A stretch of 64,000 bases of DNA, taken from Heliocybe sulcata (Eukaryota; Basidiomycota; Agaricomycetes; Gloeophyllales; Gloeophyllaceae). The notes beneath the pieces are model-generated. The model searched no databases, was not told the DNA's origin, and worked only from the letters and a program-made list of their open reading frames with translations. The position numbers and the translations under genes were made by a program. Of the stretch, positions 1 to 11,516 are shown in pieces (position 1 is the stretch's first letter; every line of letters begins with the position of its first letter). The stretch lies in assembly GCA_004369045.1 (NCBI GenBank), contig ML213523.1:1-64000 (forward strand), read 5' to 3'.

Positions 1-112
1 CTCCGGTTTTGTACGATATTCTTTTCTCCCCGCTCTCTCGTGTCTTGCAATCCAACACGAGGTCTTGTTCGTTTGTGCGCATTCTGAGTGTTGCCCGCGC
101 CTGCGGGCTTCC

Positions 113-903
113 AGATTCATTGCGATATTGCACGGCAGGAGAACGCCAAGCTCAAAACCCAGCTGAACGCGAGACAGGAGAAGGCGGAAGGCCGCAGAGG
201 CCATGCATTCCAGTCTGAAGCAGAGTTCTTGGTGGCCCCTGAAGCTCGAGCACACTACGATCAGATTCAGCGTGAGAAGGATGAGAAGGAGAGGCTCGAG
301 AAAGAGAAGAGCAAGGCGAAGAAGACTGCGGAGCTCGAGACAGCAGTACGACATGCTCCATTACTAGTCAATGACAAGCTGCGCTACCGTGGTAGTCTAA
401 AGAGCAGACGCAAACCGGAACTCGAGGACATTGCACATGTCTTACGTCTCGACTACACCAGTCTCACACAACCGCAGATCGTCGATGCAATTGTGGCTAA
501 ACTTACAGCCGATCCGTTCCTCCGCCTAGATGCCCGTTTCGAAGGTCTCTATTCGAATGTCAAGTTGCCTGCTGAAGTTACAGTGCAAGTGGATGGCTCT
601 TCGACAGAGTCATTGCTTGACTCGGAACAGGCTCTTCAGGAATTGCTATCCCAGTCCGACCATAATCAGCAACTACCAAAGCCTTCCTCACTTCCCAGTG
701 GTCATTCTACTCGCTCTTTCTCGGTTACCGAAGGTGACGAGAACCGCCCCCCATCCGAGTATCCTCAGATCATGCATGCACCGCTCCAATCTCATCTGCC
801 GCTCTCTTCAAGCGTCAACCATGCACCTCAAGGCTTTGTGGTTGGATCCTCGGCTGACGCTGGTTCATTTGCGTACCCATACCTGTATGGCTCTGTTCGG
901 TAG
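113..903 (+). CDS. C-terminal part of a transposon-type protein with SAP-like tail (partial)
   Basis: This open frame has no ATG near its start and follows a likely intron acceptor (cttccag) at about 112, so it is the last exon of a gene that begins to the left. The first third is a charged coiled coil rich in K, E and R. It is followed by a short SAP/HeH-like motif (LEDIAHVLRL ... RFEGLYS) and a Ser/Pro-rich tail. A coil followed by this kind of SAP-like tail is, as I remember it, common at the C terminus of pogo/Tigger-type DDE transposon proteins of Agaricomycetes. No DDE catalytic part lies within the window, so I cannot tell a live transposase from a domesticated or host protein. Family assignment is inference. 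Confidence 0.42.
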
Positions 904-2160
904 CGGGACCATGTACCCGCATCATGAGCCGATGGTTTTCCTCTGAATGCCTTGTAGCATCAGTTACAGCTTGTATAATTGTTGATTTCTTGTACATATA
1001 GCATGTAATTCGTTTACTCTGCTGCCAATGTTCTGGCATGGCACCTTGCGTATAGTGAGCGGCAGCAGCAGCAGGGGACGTCACTTCAATGACCGAGCGG
1101 AGTTCCAATTTGACATCATCAGTTGTGACAGTTGGCGTGACTCATCTGGTCAACACGCCTTCGGTGTAAGTGAAATCCTGCCGAGGACGATCAAAGCCTG
1201 CCGACAGCATATTTCTGCAATTATTGGCCCTACTTTGTTTCACAAATAGTGTAACAGCATATATTGCATCGAACTGTCAAGAAGCGGTATCCATAGGTGT
1301 GGTAACAATAAAGATATAAAATCAATACCGAAAACCTGATCAACTCCCCTCCGGTAATAGTAGAGAGTGGGGCAAAGCCAAACGCATTGTGTTCACAGCA
1401 CAACACGTGCACAGCGGTAACACTAGCTTCTAGTCAGCATACAGTACCAGAACGGAAGGACTTGCGGTTGACGGAAAGGCGGAAGTTAAATACAGTATCC
1501 CCACGTGACCTCATTAGCGCGTCGCGGTTCGTGTCGGAGATCAAAATGCCACTTGACCCGCGTCCCCAATCTCCCTGCGTACCACCGCCCACCGCCGCAT
1601 ATAGCCACTCGAAGTTTTCCCTACCTCTGTGGACTGCTTCAGCCGGTTGATGCGGCGCAGACAGTATTGTTGAAGGGCCTTATATGCATCTACATATGGA
1701 TATTGAGCACCCAGCGCAGGACGCTTAGATCAATCAAGGAGGTATATCATGCTCCTCAGGGACTCGGTGGCTCGGTGGAACTTGATCAAACGTAAGTGGG
1801 CCATTACTAGCCGAAACCGCTCATTCTAGCATGCCATTCATGCAGGTGGCTGCTCTTGATGAAACCCAGCATTGAGGGATGTTCTGTGCAAAAGCCACAT
1901 ATGCGCCATTCGAGTGGGACATGCTTTACGACCACTTCTCCGATGATTCCTCAAGCTACCCTCCTATGGGCGAAGCTGACTCGCGGCCAACGCCTGATCG
2001 TCACCATTAGCGTCTCCTGGTCGCTGGAGTGCTATTATTATAAGAAAGCATTATTCCAACAGCGTGTCTATGCGTGATAGCATCACAACCCCTCCATTAC
2101 CCTGATCCCGTAGAATGTATCAATGGATCCTGCGATCCCTCCCAAGCCCATGGCAAGCTT
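904..2160. other. Intergenic stretch, no gene recognised
   Basis: Short overlapping frames only, none with a recognisable domain or a consistent exon series. It lies between the partial transposon-type gene and the 3' end of ERG25 on the other strand. Confidence 0.5.
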
Positions 2161-3389
2161 CTAATCGATCTTCTTCCCATCCGCACTAGCCTCTACCGCT
2201 GCTTCCGCCTTGAGACCCTCCGCCTCTGCCTCCGCTTTGATTTTGTTCTCGAACGCGCGGAACTCCTCCAGAGACATACCCTTCGCCTTCGCCTGCCTCT
2301 TTGCCTCGTCCATGCGCTTGCGGTACGCGCGGTATCGGGTGTCAGTACCACAGAGCCAGTCACACCAGCGGAAGGACGTCGAGAAGTTGTTCACGAAGGC
2401 CATGTGGTGGAAGTCGTGGTGCTCGGCGCCGGACCAGAAGGGGATGATGTGCTGCAGAGACCAGGGGAAGTCTGAGGTATGGTGAGTCAAAGTTAATCGG
2501 TCTATAGCGACAGAGAACGCACCGTATCCGCTGTGCGCATCGATGGCCTGGAAGAGGCGGAGCGTGATCCAGATATAAACGGTGAAGATGTGGAGGTCGC
2601 GCATGAAGTAGGAGTACAGCAGGGGGCCGGCGATGGTACCTGTGCCGAGGATGAGCACTTCCGCGGGATGCGCGTACTCAGCCGCCAGGCCGAATGGCGC
2701 AGAGTACTTGTGGTGGATCTTGTGGATGTGCTTGTAGAAGACGCCCTGGTGGAGCAACTGGTGCGCTGTGAATCAAACACAGGTGAGCTAGGACTCATAA
2801 CAGTACGTGGAATGCAACTCACAGAAGTAGTGGAAGATGTCCTCAAAAACGAAAAAGAGGAAGATTTGGGGAGCCATGAGCTTCCACGACGGGAAGGGGA
2901 CCTGCCATGTCGCCATGCCGATCGACTCCGCAATTGGATGGAACAGCCCAATCTAACAGAAGAGGTGAGCGGGTCGTAGCGCTGGGACAGGAGCAGCACG
3001 TACCAATGGCGCTTCGATGGTGAAGTGGGAGAAGAGAACCTGCTTCGTGCATTCCCACTGTTCTTTCGGCGTCGGAATCTTATCCGGCTGAAGCTTCCAA
3101 CGACGGAAGTAGGGCATGGCGTCGATGATGATCCATGGCACGCAGCGACCAAAGTACACGAACTAGACGCAAGGTGTCAGGCAACCCGAAGGAGTGAAAG
3201 TGAGAAGACTATGCTTACCTCGTGAAGCATGAAACTCATTAGGCCGGTAGCGAGAACAGGGTTGCCCATCCAAAGATACCAGTTCGCCCACTGGTTCTCA
3301 ACCCAACTCAGCTTGCTAAAGTCGGTATTCGCATAGAGCTGCTCGGGCGTCGGCGCGACGGGGGCGGTCGCGTTGATGTAGTACGACAT
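2161..3389 (-). CDS. ERG25: C-4 methylsterol oxidase (sterol desaturase family)
   Basis: Five exons: 3389-3219, 3162-3004, 2952-2823, 2765-2523 and 2471-2161. They join in phase to 337 residues, the usual length for Erg25. The protein removes C-4 methyl groups from 4,4-dimethylzymosterol in the ER membrane during ergosterol synthesis, using a di-iron centre. The three histidine boxes of the fatty-acid hydroxylase/sterol desaturase superfamily are present: HQLLH, HKIHH and HHDFHH. Hydrophobic membrane segments lie between the first two exons and around the boxes. The C terminus is an acidic/Lys-rich tail ending in KKID, which could act as an ER-retrieval-like signal (inference). The start is the first ATG after a TATA-like box about 65 bp upstream. 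The neighbouring genes are unrelated to sterol metabolism. Confidence 0.95.
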
Positions 3390-4313
3390 GGCCGGCGACT
3401 GGTGAGTGGAGGGGTTTTGGCGAGCGACGAACAGATATTAACTGTCTGACAGCTTTTATAAATGGGGGTCAACCAGAAGCCACACCACCGTTTTGCCAGG
3501 GGGGATTTTATGCGAAGTGGCGTGAGGCGGGAGCGCGTGCGAAACGAGCCAATCGGGTGGGATGCCGAGACTGGTATCAGCCCATTTGGGACATGTCGAT
3601 CGCTCGTGGTAGGCCGAGATGCGATCTAGGTGCTGGATGGCGGCGACAACTAGGACGGCAGCGTCGAGACTGTGCACCGTTGTAGACATCGTACGTTGTA
3701 CTTGTGAATCGGTTCATCCGTCTTTTTTGTCTCACCACCCAGCCCGTAGCGGCTCTCTTTGCAAGCTCTACTGAACGAGTCTGACAGTCTTCCTTTCGCT
3801 TGCAAAGCCACATAATGCCGTGCTGGTCCGGACATGCGTCTGAGTCTGCGTGCCATGGCGCCTCATGTCGGGCTTCCGAATGTTCGATTGCAGATACGCC
3901 GCCTCGTGGACTACGGATGACTAGGCGGCAGAAGGACTCCAACCGCGCCGCGTCTTACATACAGTACAGGAAGCACGTCCATCTGAGATATCTTGAGGGC
4001 TTTTCGCATCTTGCGGTTGTAAATCCTGCGCCGGTCTATGACAACGAGGCTCCGGAGCTCTTTTCGCCTCGCACTGCGAGGAAACATAGAAGTCACGCGA
4101 TTGGGATAGAATACCACTGGATTAACAGTGCGCAACGCGGACACAGTGAGTGCACGTATACAGGCTTGCTGCTACATGTTCATTCATAAATAGATGATAA
4201 AATATTGCTAGGGAAAGACAGAGTCGGAGCAACGCCCGAATAAATAAATGGCTCGTTCGTGGCCGTCTTCCTGCATCAAGCAAGACCGGATTCTCCTCTT
4301 GGAAGACATTGAT
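3390..4313. other. Upstream region of ERG25 and downstream flank of the DPBB gene
   Basis: Holds the ERG25 promoter at its left end. The remaining open frames (for instance 3577-3942 on the minus strand) have no recognisable domain and no supporting splice pattern. Confidence 0.45.
3454..3460 (-). promoter_or_regulatory. TATA-like box of ERG25
   Basis: Reads TATAAAA on the minus strand, about 65 bp before the ERG25 ATG. Confidence 0.5.
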
Positions 4314-4925
4314 TTAGGCGTAGTTCCAGGAGCCGTATATAACCCCGACGCTGGGGTTCGCAAAATACGTAAAGAGGCCTTCGCTGAGGTCCAGGCCACC
4401 CGTAGGGCATCCAGGGCACTTCGAGATGAAGGTGAGACGCCGTTCTCCACAACTGATGGATGAACTGCATACCTTGTCGACAACTTGGGCGGTGGTGGTC
4501 TTCCCGCCGTAGCTAATCTGGATGTTGCGACCGCAGTTCCCGCCATTTCCGTAGTCCTGGATAGTTCGTTAGGTCAAGTATGCCACATCATTGCTGGTCC
4601 CTGCTTACAGCGGTACTCAAGGCGACGACCTGTGTTGATTAGTGAGTATCTCGGATCCTGGCCATATGAACGACACTCACGTAGTCAGAGGGAACGTTGT
4701 TGTGGCCGCAAGCACCCCTGCAAAATGTGTCAGCGGCTCGATCCAAGTGTGTGCTGATCGTGGTGATACTCACAAGCCCACATCGTACCAGGTCATCCTG
4801 GCATTGTCGACCCGCTTGGTCAAGCCGGTCTCTACCTCGGTCTGGTTCCAGTGAATGCTCGCTGCCTGAGCGACCGAGAAGAGGAGAGCAAAGAAGGAGA
4901 AAAATGAGAGCGATGGCGTGTACAT
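4314..4925 (-). CDS. Small secreted double-psi beta-barrel (RlpA/expansin/barwin-like) protein
   Basis: Five small exons: 4925-4774, 4717-4681, 4629-4609, 4556-4473 and 4418-4314. They join in phase to 132 residues. Residues 1 to about 21 form a signal peptide (hydrophobic FFSFFALLFSVAQA). The mature part has the DPBB hallmarks seen in fungal RlpA-like and 'riboflavin aldehyde-forming enzyme-like' proteins: an opening TWYDVG, then GACG, NCGR, VVDKCPGCP, DLS and a final VIYGSWNY. The four core cysteines are consistent with two disulphides. Proteins of this family are secreted, usually bind or loosen polysaccharide, and often rise in fruiting or wood-grown mycelium. Those roles are known for relatives and are not shown here. 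One exon is only 21 nt. A TATA box lies 102 bp upstream. Confidence 0.88.
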
Positions 4926-5026
4926 GTCGAAGTCAAGATTATGTGCTTCGGTGTGAAAAGAGGGAAGAGAAGTCGAAGTCAGTGAGTGGATTGGTAGATG
5001 ATATCTTTTCTTTCATCTTATGCCTG

Positions 5027-5034
5027 TATTTATA
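5027..5034 (-). promoter_or_regulatory. TATA box of the DPBB protein gene
   Basis: Reads TATAAATA on the minus strand, about 102 bp upstream of the ATG at 4925. Confidence 0.5.
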
Positions 5035-5056
5035 CAAAATATTCTTGTCCCTTTGA

Positions 5057-8000
5057 GCACAGGTGACTATGGCTGTAACCCGCTTCGGATGGGATTATGT
5101 CCGAAAACCTCGGGAGACTGTTTCAACGCTGTATTATTCATCAGAGTGGCTGAGGATGCGTGTGATGTTAGTACGCCACGACTCCGAGAGAGGCTGCTTA
5201 ATAACTAATCCTTTGTTTCATGCTCGACGTCCAGTGCTGAGTCGCATGGAGGACTCGCGGATCCTCCGCTTAGACTGTGAACACAGTCACCTAGACAGGG
5301 ATTCATCGCAAATCTCTGCGATACCCTGCGTATAAGTGACTCTGGTTCAGTGTCGCAGTACTTGGCATATCTCCATTCCCTACTAAAACAGACCTAGAGC
5401 GTCGTCTTAGATTATGTGTCGCAGGACAACGTCGTTACTCACTCTGCCTCACTACACTATATGTATTGTATTGATTGCACAAGCGCTCGTCTTCATACGG
5501 AGCGCTGAGCGCTAGCTCTTGACCATACTAAGTGCCGACGGCGTCACTGATGGGATAGCACTCCCATCAAAGTTGCAACTCGGGCACCAGTGCACAGGCC
5601 GACGGCCGCGTTCACAGCATATGCCGTAGTCATGCCTGCAAAGAGCGACACTGTTTCGTGCATCCGGGAAGGGTGCGCGGGTCTGCATGCGCAATCGTTC
5701 TCCTGCCGCCCGAGCGTCAATAACATACCAAATACCTCTGACATGTCGGCGCGGGTATGCGTCTACAAGTGCTGGCCAAATATTGTCCGGTTTGAGGGTC
5801 CTATGTTCAGCGTAGGCTCAAGCATCAGGTTCAAGCGACGTTCTCGAGCGATGGCCGCGCTATGGCCCACGAAGTTGGGCAGGTGAGTTAAGCCATAGAA
5901 TATAATCTATGGACCAGGAACAGAACAACTCCAGCAAAACCTACAGCAGAAGGGCAACCTTTTCTGTCGACCTTGCCAGTAAGTATGCAGAATGAGGTGT
6001 TGAGAAGCTGGATAAAGTCTAGAATGCAAGTGAGCCCCAAGGCTCGGGAAACATCGGAAGTCGCTTAGCGTGATCCCGGAACGCGCCGACCCTAGGGTCT
6101 CCGCCAGTACTTCCGAGTCTAACAAAAACCTTGGTCGTGACCTTCACCTCCTTCTCCCTTCTCCCTTCCGCCGACGTGGACTACAACCTGGATCTATTCC
6201 CCCTACCACCTGACCTCTCATGCCCCTGTATCTCGCCTGCTCAGCTTGGGCAATGTCTCATGACGCTTTGCTTCGCAGCAATGTGGCGCTAGAGCTGTAG
6301 TGGGCTTGCACTGCGACGTTTGCTGAAGCGGTTGCTCATACGACATGTCGCCATCCTTCCTTGCTCTAAAGTTGGATACCTTCTTCGCTTTGCAGATCCA
6401 TCGTCTGTCTCCTGTGTTGTATCTTCAATCGCGTTCACTCCGAGGTTTCCACTTCGACAATTCCAGGCCTCGACTACGTCGCTCGTGACCTCTTCAGCTG
6501 TCATCGCTCTATTGATCTTCGGTCTTTCAATGCTAGCAACTTATTCGACCTAGTCCACCTTGTGGGGAACCCTAACTGCGCCTCGAGATTTTCGGTCTTG
6601 CGCGTTATCGCATCCGTATCGTCGGCTCCGTTGCTCTGGGGTCCGAAGTCGTTCCCTATTCAAACTCGTGCATCGACTTCCTCGTGTCGCTTTCGGCTCC
6701 ATACTCGTGCGTTTGCTTCTGGTGTTGGATGCCTCGAGACTCTGACTAAATAAAACTTTAGGTTTTATCCGATGATCCCGGCTAGCACGTAGCTGCTCCC
6801 GTCCCTGCATGTACAGAAGACGTACCTTCTCGGTGTTCCCTAAATGACTCAGTATAGAGGTGAGTACCCGAATTTTGCGCTCGCATCAAGCTCCCAGTCG
6901 ATACTGCGGGTACCGTTCAGGACCTCGCCAGTCAGAAGAAGAGAAGACACAACATACTGTGGATCTGCTTCTGTCCTCGCTTCCAAAGAATCTTCCGTCC
7001 TGGCTTCGCCGTCATCTGTGTCTAGACTCAGCCTGCACACATTCGGGCTGTATCTGTTAACCGTCTTCGTCACATCTGATAGGCCCCACTATGTTATCTG
7101 TTGCTTTGAATTGCGCGGCGGTACTCTCGTCGCCGACGGTACACTGACTCCCTGCTTATTGCGTCCTTCTGAATGGACTGGCTCCTCATCCGGGGCAGGA
7201 ACCTCTATGCCAGATCGAAGACCTATCGCTATGCTTGTTATTGTCTGACGTCTGACGAAGCCACACCATCACCGAGCATGTCCGTGGCTATACTTTCGAA
7301 GTCGTTAGAGTTCTGTCGCGAACTTGGCTTCCTAATGCATTACGTCCCAGAAGTGACTCAGTCATAATCGCCGGAGCCGTTCTTATCGGCTGCCTTATAC
7401 TTTGCGCACCGTCGCGGCGCGAGAGGTATGAGCGGGTCATCTCTGGTCCGCTCGGCATCCAAGCTTACTGGAATTCGGTGATTGCATTGGGTTGTCTTGC
7501 GCATATGTCCCGCTCAATCCCCGTGCTCTCTCTCGAGCCGGCGACCCGTCGATGCGTCATTTATGTTTTGGGCTGGGTATCTGAATCAATAGGGTACGTG
7601 CATCTTACGGCGGCAATCCAATGCGCGCATTGTTCGCAACGTCATGACCTCAGGTCCTTGAATCAAGTGAGATACACTGTCCAATATCCTCGCTATCTGT
7701 CGCTACTTGCGTATTTCTGACCTTCTTTGTTCGTCCACCGGTGCTCGCCGCCGCTGTCCAGCACTCGTCGCCAGGCGGAGTAACGCTCTCGTCTCCCCTC
7801 TATTTCCGCCGTCGGCGTTCACCGTATGCCAAGGGTCTGATATCTGATAGAACGCTCATCCTCTCCCACACAGGGAGACAGATGGGATGTCTGCCAGATA
7901 TCCTTCGCATGGGCTTGCGGTGCAGCGATGCACGTTCTGTTCATTTCATCAGAGCAGAGCCGAACGAGGTGGGCCCGCAGTCCGAGTGGATCACATCGTG

Positions 8001-8730
8001 ATGGCGCTCGGGCCTCTCGTCATGCTTATGAAGACCGCCCGGTATGCGTTTCAGCATTCTGGAGTACCCCGTCGGTACGTCCAAGATTCGAAGGCGCCTA
8101 CCATTCCTCCGTAGGTAGAGAACGTTGCCGGCTATGCAGCCAAGCCTCGGTGCTCGTTCCGCTGCGCGTTCTTGGCGGTTTGTCTGTCCGCTGTTGTCTA
8201 GCGAGCTGCCACCACCAAGTAACGTCTATTATCAGTCGCCTTTGTATAGCAGTACCATTCCTCTTTCCTGTGGTACTTCTATCCAGGGCTGATTGCGCAG
8301 GAGACACGTTCGCTCCAGGCCCCTGGCCGGGTATGAGCCGGTTGGCGCTATATCATAGTTATTTTGGTAACTTAATCAAGAATAAATATGTGGATCTAGA
8401 TCAGAGTTGTGTTATCACGGTATTGATTGCTTCTGAGCTTCTCCCCGGACCCGTTTGCAGTGACAGCGTGCCTACCTAAGCAGTCGAGGGAAATGACGAA
8501 TCCAAGTTCAGGCGGAAACAATGCGGTGGGTGGATATAAGGACTGAGGGTATTCCCGCAGCCATTGAGTATAAGAACCTTGTATTGCAGAGAGACTCATC
8601 CCGTTTGTCGTACTTGAAAATGGCTACGGGGCTGTCGGTGCGGTGGGCGCCATCTTCATGTCGCGGGGATACGCCATTAGGGGCAAATAATGACAAATAT
8701 GGGTGTGGCTTGGGAGCTTCTCGGTACGTG
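5057..8730. other. 3.7 kb without a recognisable gene
   Basis: This is the longest gene-poor stretch of the left half. Frames of 60-183 codons occur on both strands (for instance 7928-8479 + and 5544-5744 -), but none shows a known domain, an ATG with context or a splice series. Much of 6140-8480 is pyrimidine-rich on the plus strand. It could be an old, heavily decayed element or a long non-coding region; I could not identify ends, terminal repeats or a family. Confidence 0.4.
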
Positions 8731-8760
8731 ATTGTCGACTCGTAATTTCAGCATCCGCTC

Positions 8761-8766
8761 TATAAA
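8761..8766 (+). promoter_or_regulatory. TATA box of the APH-like gene
   Basis: TATAAA 173-218 bp before the two candidate start codons of the kinase-like gene. Confidence 0.45.
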
Positions 8767-8983
8767 GCACACCGCCGACGTCGCTTCTTCTTTCAGACTC
8801 CCTTTCTGGCCCCTCGTCCCCCTCGTACATCACTCTGATTCAACTACGCGTCGCGACACCGCCGGACACAGCCTAAAGGATATCTCGAACGTAGTGGCGC
8901 CGCCAGTACTACACTCAGAAGTTAACCGGGACTCGGGGATGCACTATCATGCTCACCAGCTTCCGACTAATTCATCTGGTACA

Positions 8984-11238
8984 ATGAGCAATGCGAATAC
9001 TAAGACGAAGGAGGAGGCTGGGGAGAAACCTGTAGTTGAGTGGAATTGGGATGTGGAGCACGCAGATAGGAAAAGGGAGGCAAAGAGCACACCGCACGGC
9101 GCTGCACCGTTCGATGTGGACAGGCGAGCGCTGAAGAACGTCGTCGAGGAGAAGATGGAAACCCCAGTCGGTAGGATTCAATTCCTCAGTGCAGGTGAGT
9201 CGCCCCCCACTTCGCAATTTCTCCTGTGTAACCCATCCATTGTCTCCTGCAGGGACGTTCCATAAGGTCCGCGCTCTCACTAATCCATCTTACGGTGGTT
9301 CTGACACCCCGATTAGGCGTACTCAATTACTCTGATCAACGGCCGAGAACTCGTCGCGCGAGTGGCTCGTCGATTCATGCCGCGGCTCAAGACGCAGTCC
9401 GAGGTCGCGACGATGGACTACATCCGCAAGCATACCAAGATTCCCGTCCCCGACGTCTACCACTACGACGCCAACCCCTACAATCGCCTAGGAGGAGAAT
9501 ATATCCTCATGTCCAAGGCACGTTCGTTTCCCCTCAATGAAATCACGTGACTAACAATATCTTGCTCCTTTGTCTCCCTTGGGCAAGTATAGGCCGCTGG
9601 AACACCCTTGTCTCGCGTCTATCACTCCATGTCGCACGAGGAACTGCGGAAGCTCCTCGATAACGTGGTCGAGCTTATTATTCCGCTCTACGGGCACCGA
9701 TTTTCTCATCTTGGCTCCCTCTATTCTGGGCCGCCGCCACAGTCATCAGCTGCATCCAGCGTGCCCACGCCAGTGCCGGGCAAGACATTCTCGATGCCCC
9801 ACCCGCTCTCTCGGGCCATGACGATGATGCCTGCGCAGATGACGCCCAAGCCGACTGCGGCGGCCCATCCATCTTCACCTGCCTTTCACGTTGGACCCAT
9901 TGTGTCCTGGCCGTTCTTCGGCTCTGGACGGGGTGATCTCGCCCACCCGGATGAGATCGATCGCGGACCATGGGCGACGACGCATTCGTACCTGCTCTCG
10001 TCTGCGGAGCGGGAGATCAAGGGCGTGATCAGGGAGAACGAGGGCAAGTCGGCACCGCACAAGCTGCACCTGGACCCGGATGAGATTCATTCGAGTAGGC
10101 ATCACAAGCTACGCGCTGTACCTGGGGATGCCAGCGACGAGAGTACGGAGTGGGACTATGAGGAGAGCGAGGATGAGTGGGAGGGCCCTGGGGACGCGAT
10201 GTATAGGGATTATCGGCGGATGCAGAGGAGTACGTTCTTGGTTGCGCATCTGGTTGAGAGGGAGAAGAGAGTTAGGGAGGAGATGGGGCGCTGGGTGAGG
10301 ATGATGGAGAAGATGGGGGTCGGAGGGGAGCACAACGAGGGCGGCGGAGGCGGACATGGGAAGGCGCAGGATGGGGTACTCGAGGAATTTGCGTTGGACT
10401 GCCATGATATGAGCTTGGAGAATGTTTTCGTTGACGAGAATGATCCTTCCAGAATTGTAAGACTGACTCCTGCTCACCGCCCTTGCTGGATATTGACTAT
10501 GAACTCTACCAGACCTGCGTCATCGACTGGGAATCCACAACAACGCGGCCCCTCTGGGCAGCCGCACACGTCCCTGCCTTCATCCAATCTAGCCCGTTCA
10601 CCTCCCGCCTCTTCCGCGCCACAGTTGAACGCCTTACGACTGACAAGCGAAAACTCTCCCTACCCTTCTTCACTCCCACTGGCGTCACCCACCGCGAAGT
10701 AGATCTCGCGTCCCTTGCGCACGAGTGGCTGCACCACGAAGCCTCGGGCGCCCGCGCGCGCATGGCGCACCGCTGCGCCGAGTGGGACGGTTGGGAAGAG
10801 GGACTCGTGAGCAGCATCTTGGGCCCCGAGGAAGAGGAAGAGGAATGGTTCAAGGCGTGGGAGGAGTGCGACGAGGAGAAGGAAGCAAGGGTGGGCGTCG
10901 AGGAGGACACGGCAACGTTGTCGTCGTCTAGCTCGGGGTCTGGATCGGGCGAGAGCGAGGAGACAAAGGTCGAGGACAAGGCCCCGTCCTTCGCGGTCGA
11001 TAAGCTGGGCCAGAACTTCAAGCGGCTTAGTGGGCCGACTGTTGCCCGTCCGCCCCTTGCGGCAAAGGTGGTTGCGGAGGAGAAGGAGAAGGAGAAGCTG
11101 TTGGCGGCCACCGGCGATATTTGTGGCGGGCGCGGTGGTGAGCTGGGCCGGAGACTCGAGGCATGGCTCAGTGACACGACCGAAGGGCGGAGGCGACTCA
11201 GCGATGCTGATGGCCATGAGTACAGCAAGCGTGCCTGA
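8984..11238 (+). CDS. APH/kinase-fold phosphotransferase-like protein (AIM9-type)
   Basis: Five exons: 8984-9194, a 14 nt micro-exon 9253-9266, 9317-9517, 9593-10456 and 10513-11238. Together they give 671 residues from the ATG at 8984; an in-frame ATG at 8939 is an alternative start. The protein has the fungal aminoglycoside phosphotransferase (APH) fold. A glycine-loop-like start (GTFHKAYSITL), the VARVARR lysine/arginine strand, YILMSKAAGTPL in the hinge, the catalytic-loop equivalent HDMSLENVFVD and the metal-binding VIDWE can all be read. A low-complexity Ser/Pro and acidic insert of about 200 residues separates hinge and catalytic loop, and the C terminus is acidic. Relatives in yeast (Aim9) are mitochondrial. 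Substrate and activity are unknown. The intron after the hinge has a GC donor. Confidence 0.82.
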
Positions 11239-11516
11239 TGTTCTTGACCATCTCTAGAGGCTCTTGCAGAAGCTATGTGTTTCCCGGCGATAACCTCACT
11301 CATCTTCGTCATCTTGGTTCCTGCAGTTGCAAATTCGATCGATGTACTAGTAGTAAGGGTTTGTACTTGTAATAATAGCCTACTTAGTACGATAGCCATA
11401 GTCATGCAGTACGCTTGTATACCAACACATGTCAATAATTTATGATGATGTTCGTAATCTCAAGATGTTTCGCAGAAACATCCGAACACTGTCATTACCT
11501 TGTGATGCCCTCAGAC

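Noticed and set aside
2502-3152. 216-codon frame on the minus strand within ERG25
   Set aside because: Reads another frame through ERG25 exons and introns. The histidine-box frame is the real one.
7928-8479. 183-codon plus-strand frame in the gene-poor stretch
   Set aside because: Cys/Ser/Arg-rich without any family pattern; start context is poor and no introns fit.
10506-11435. 309-codon frame on the minus strand
   Set aside because: Antisense to the C-terminal exon of the APH-like gene. It is Ser-rich because the sense strand is rich in acidic and Ala codons, and no domain is visible.
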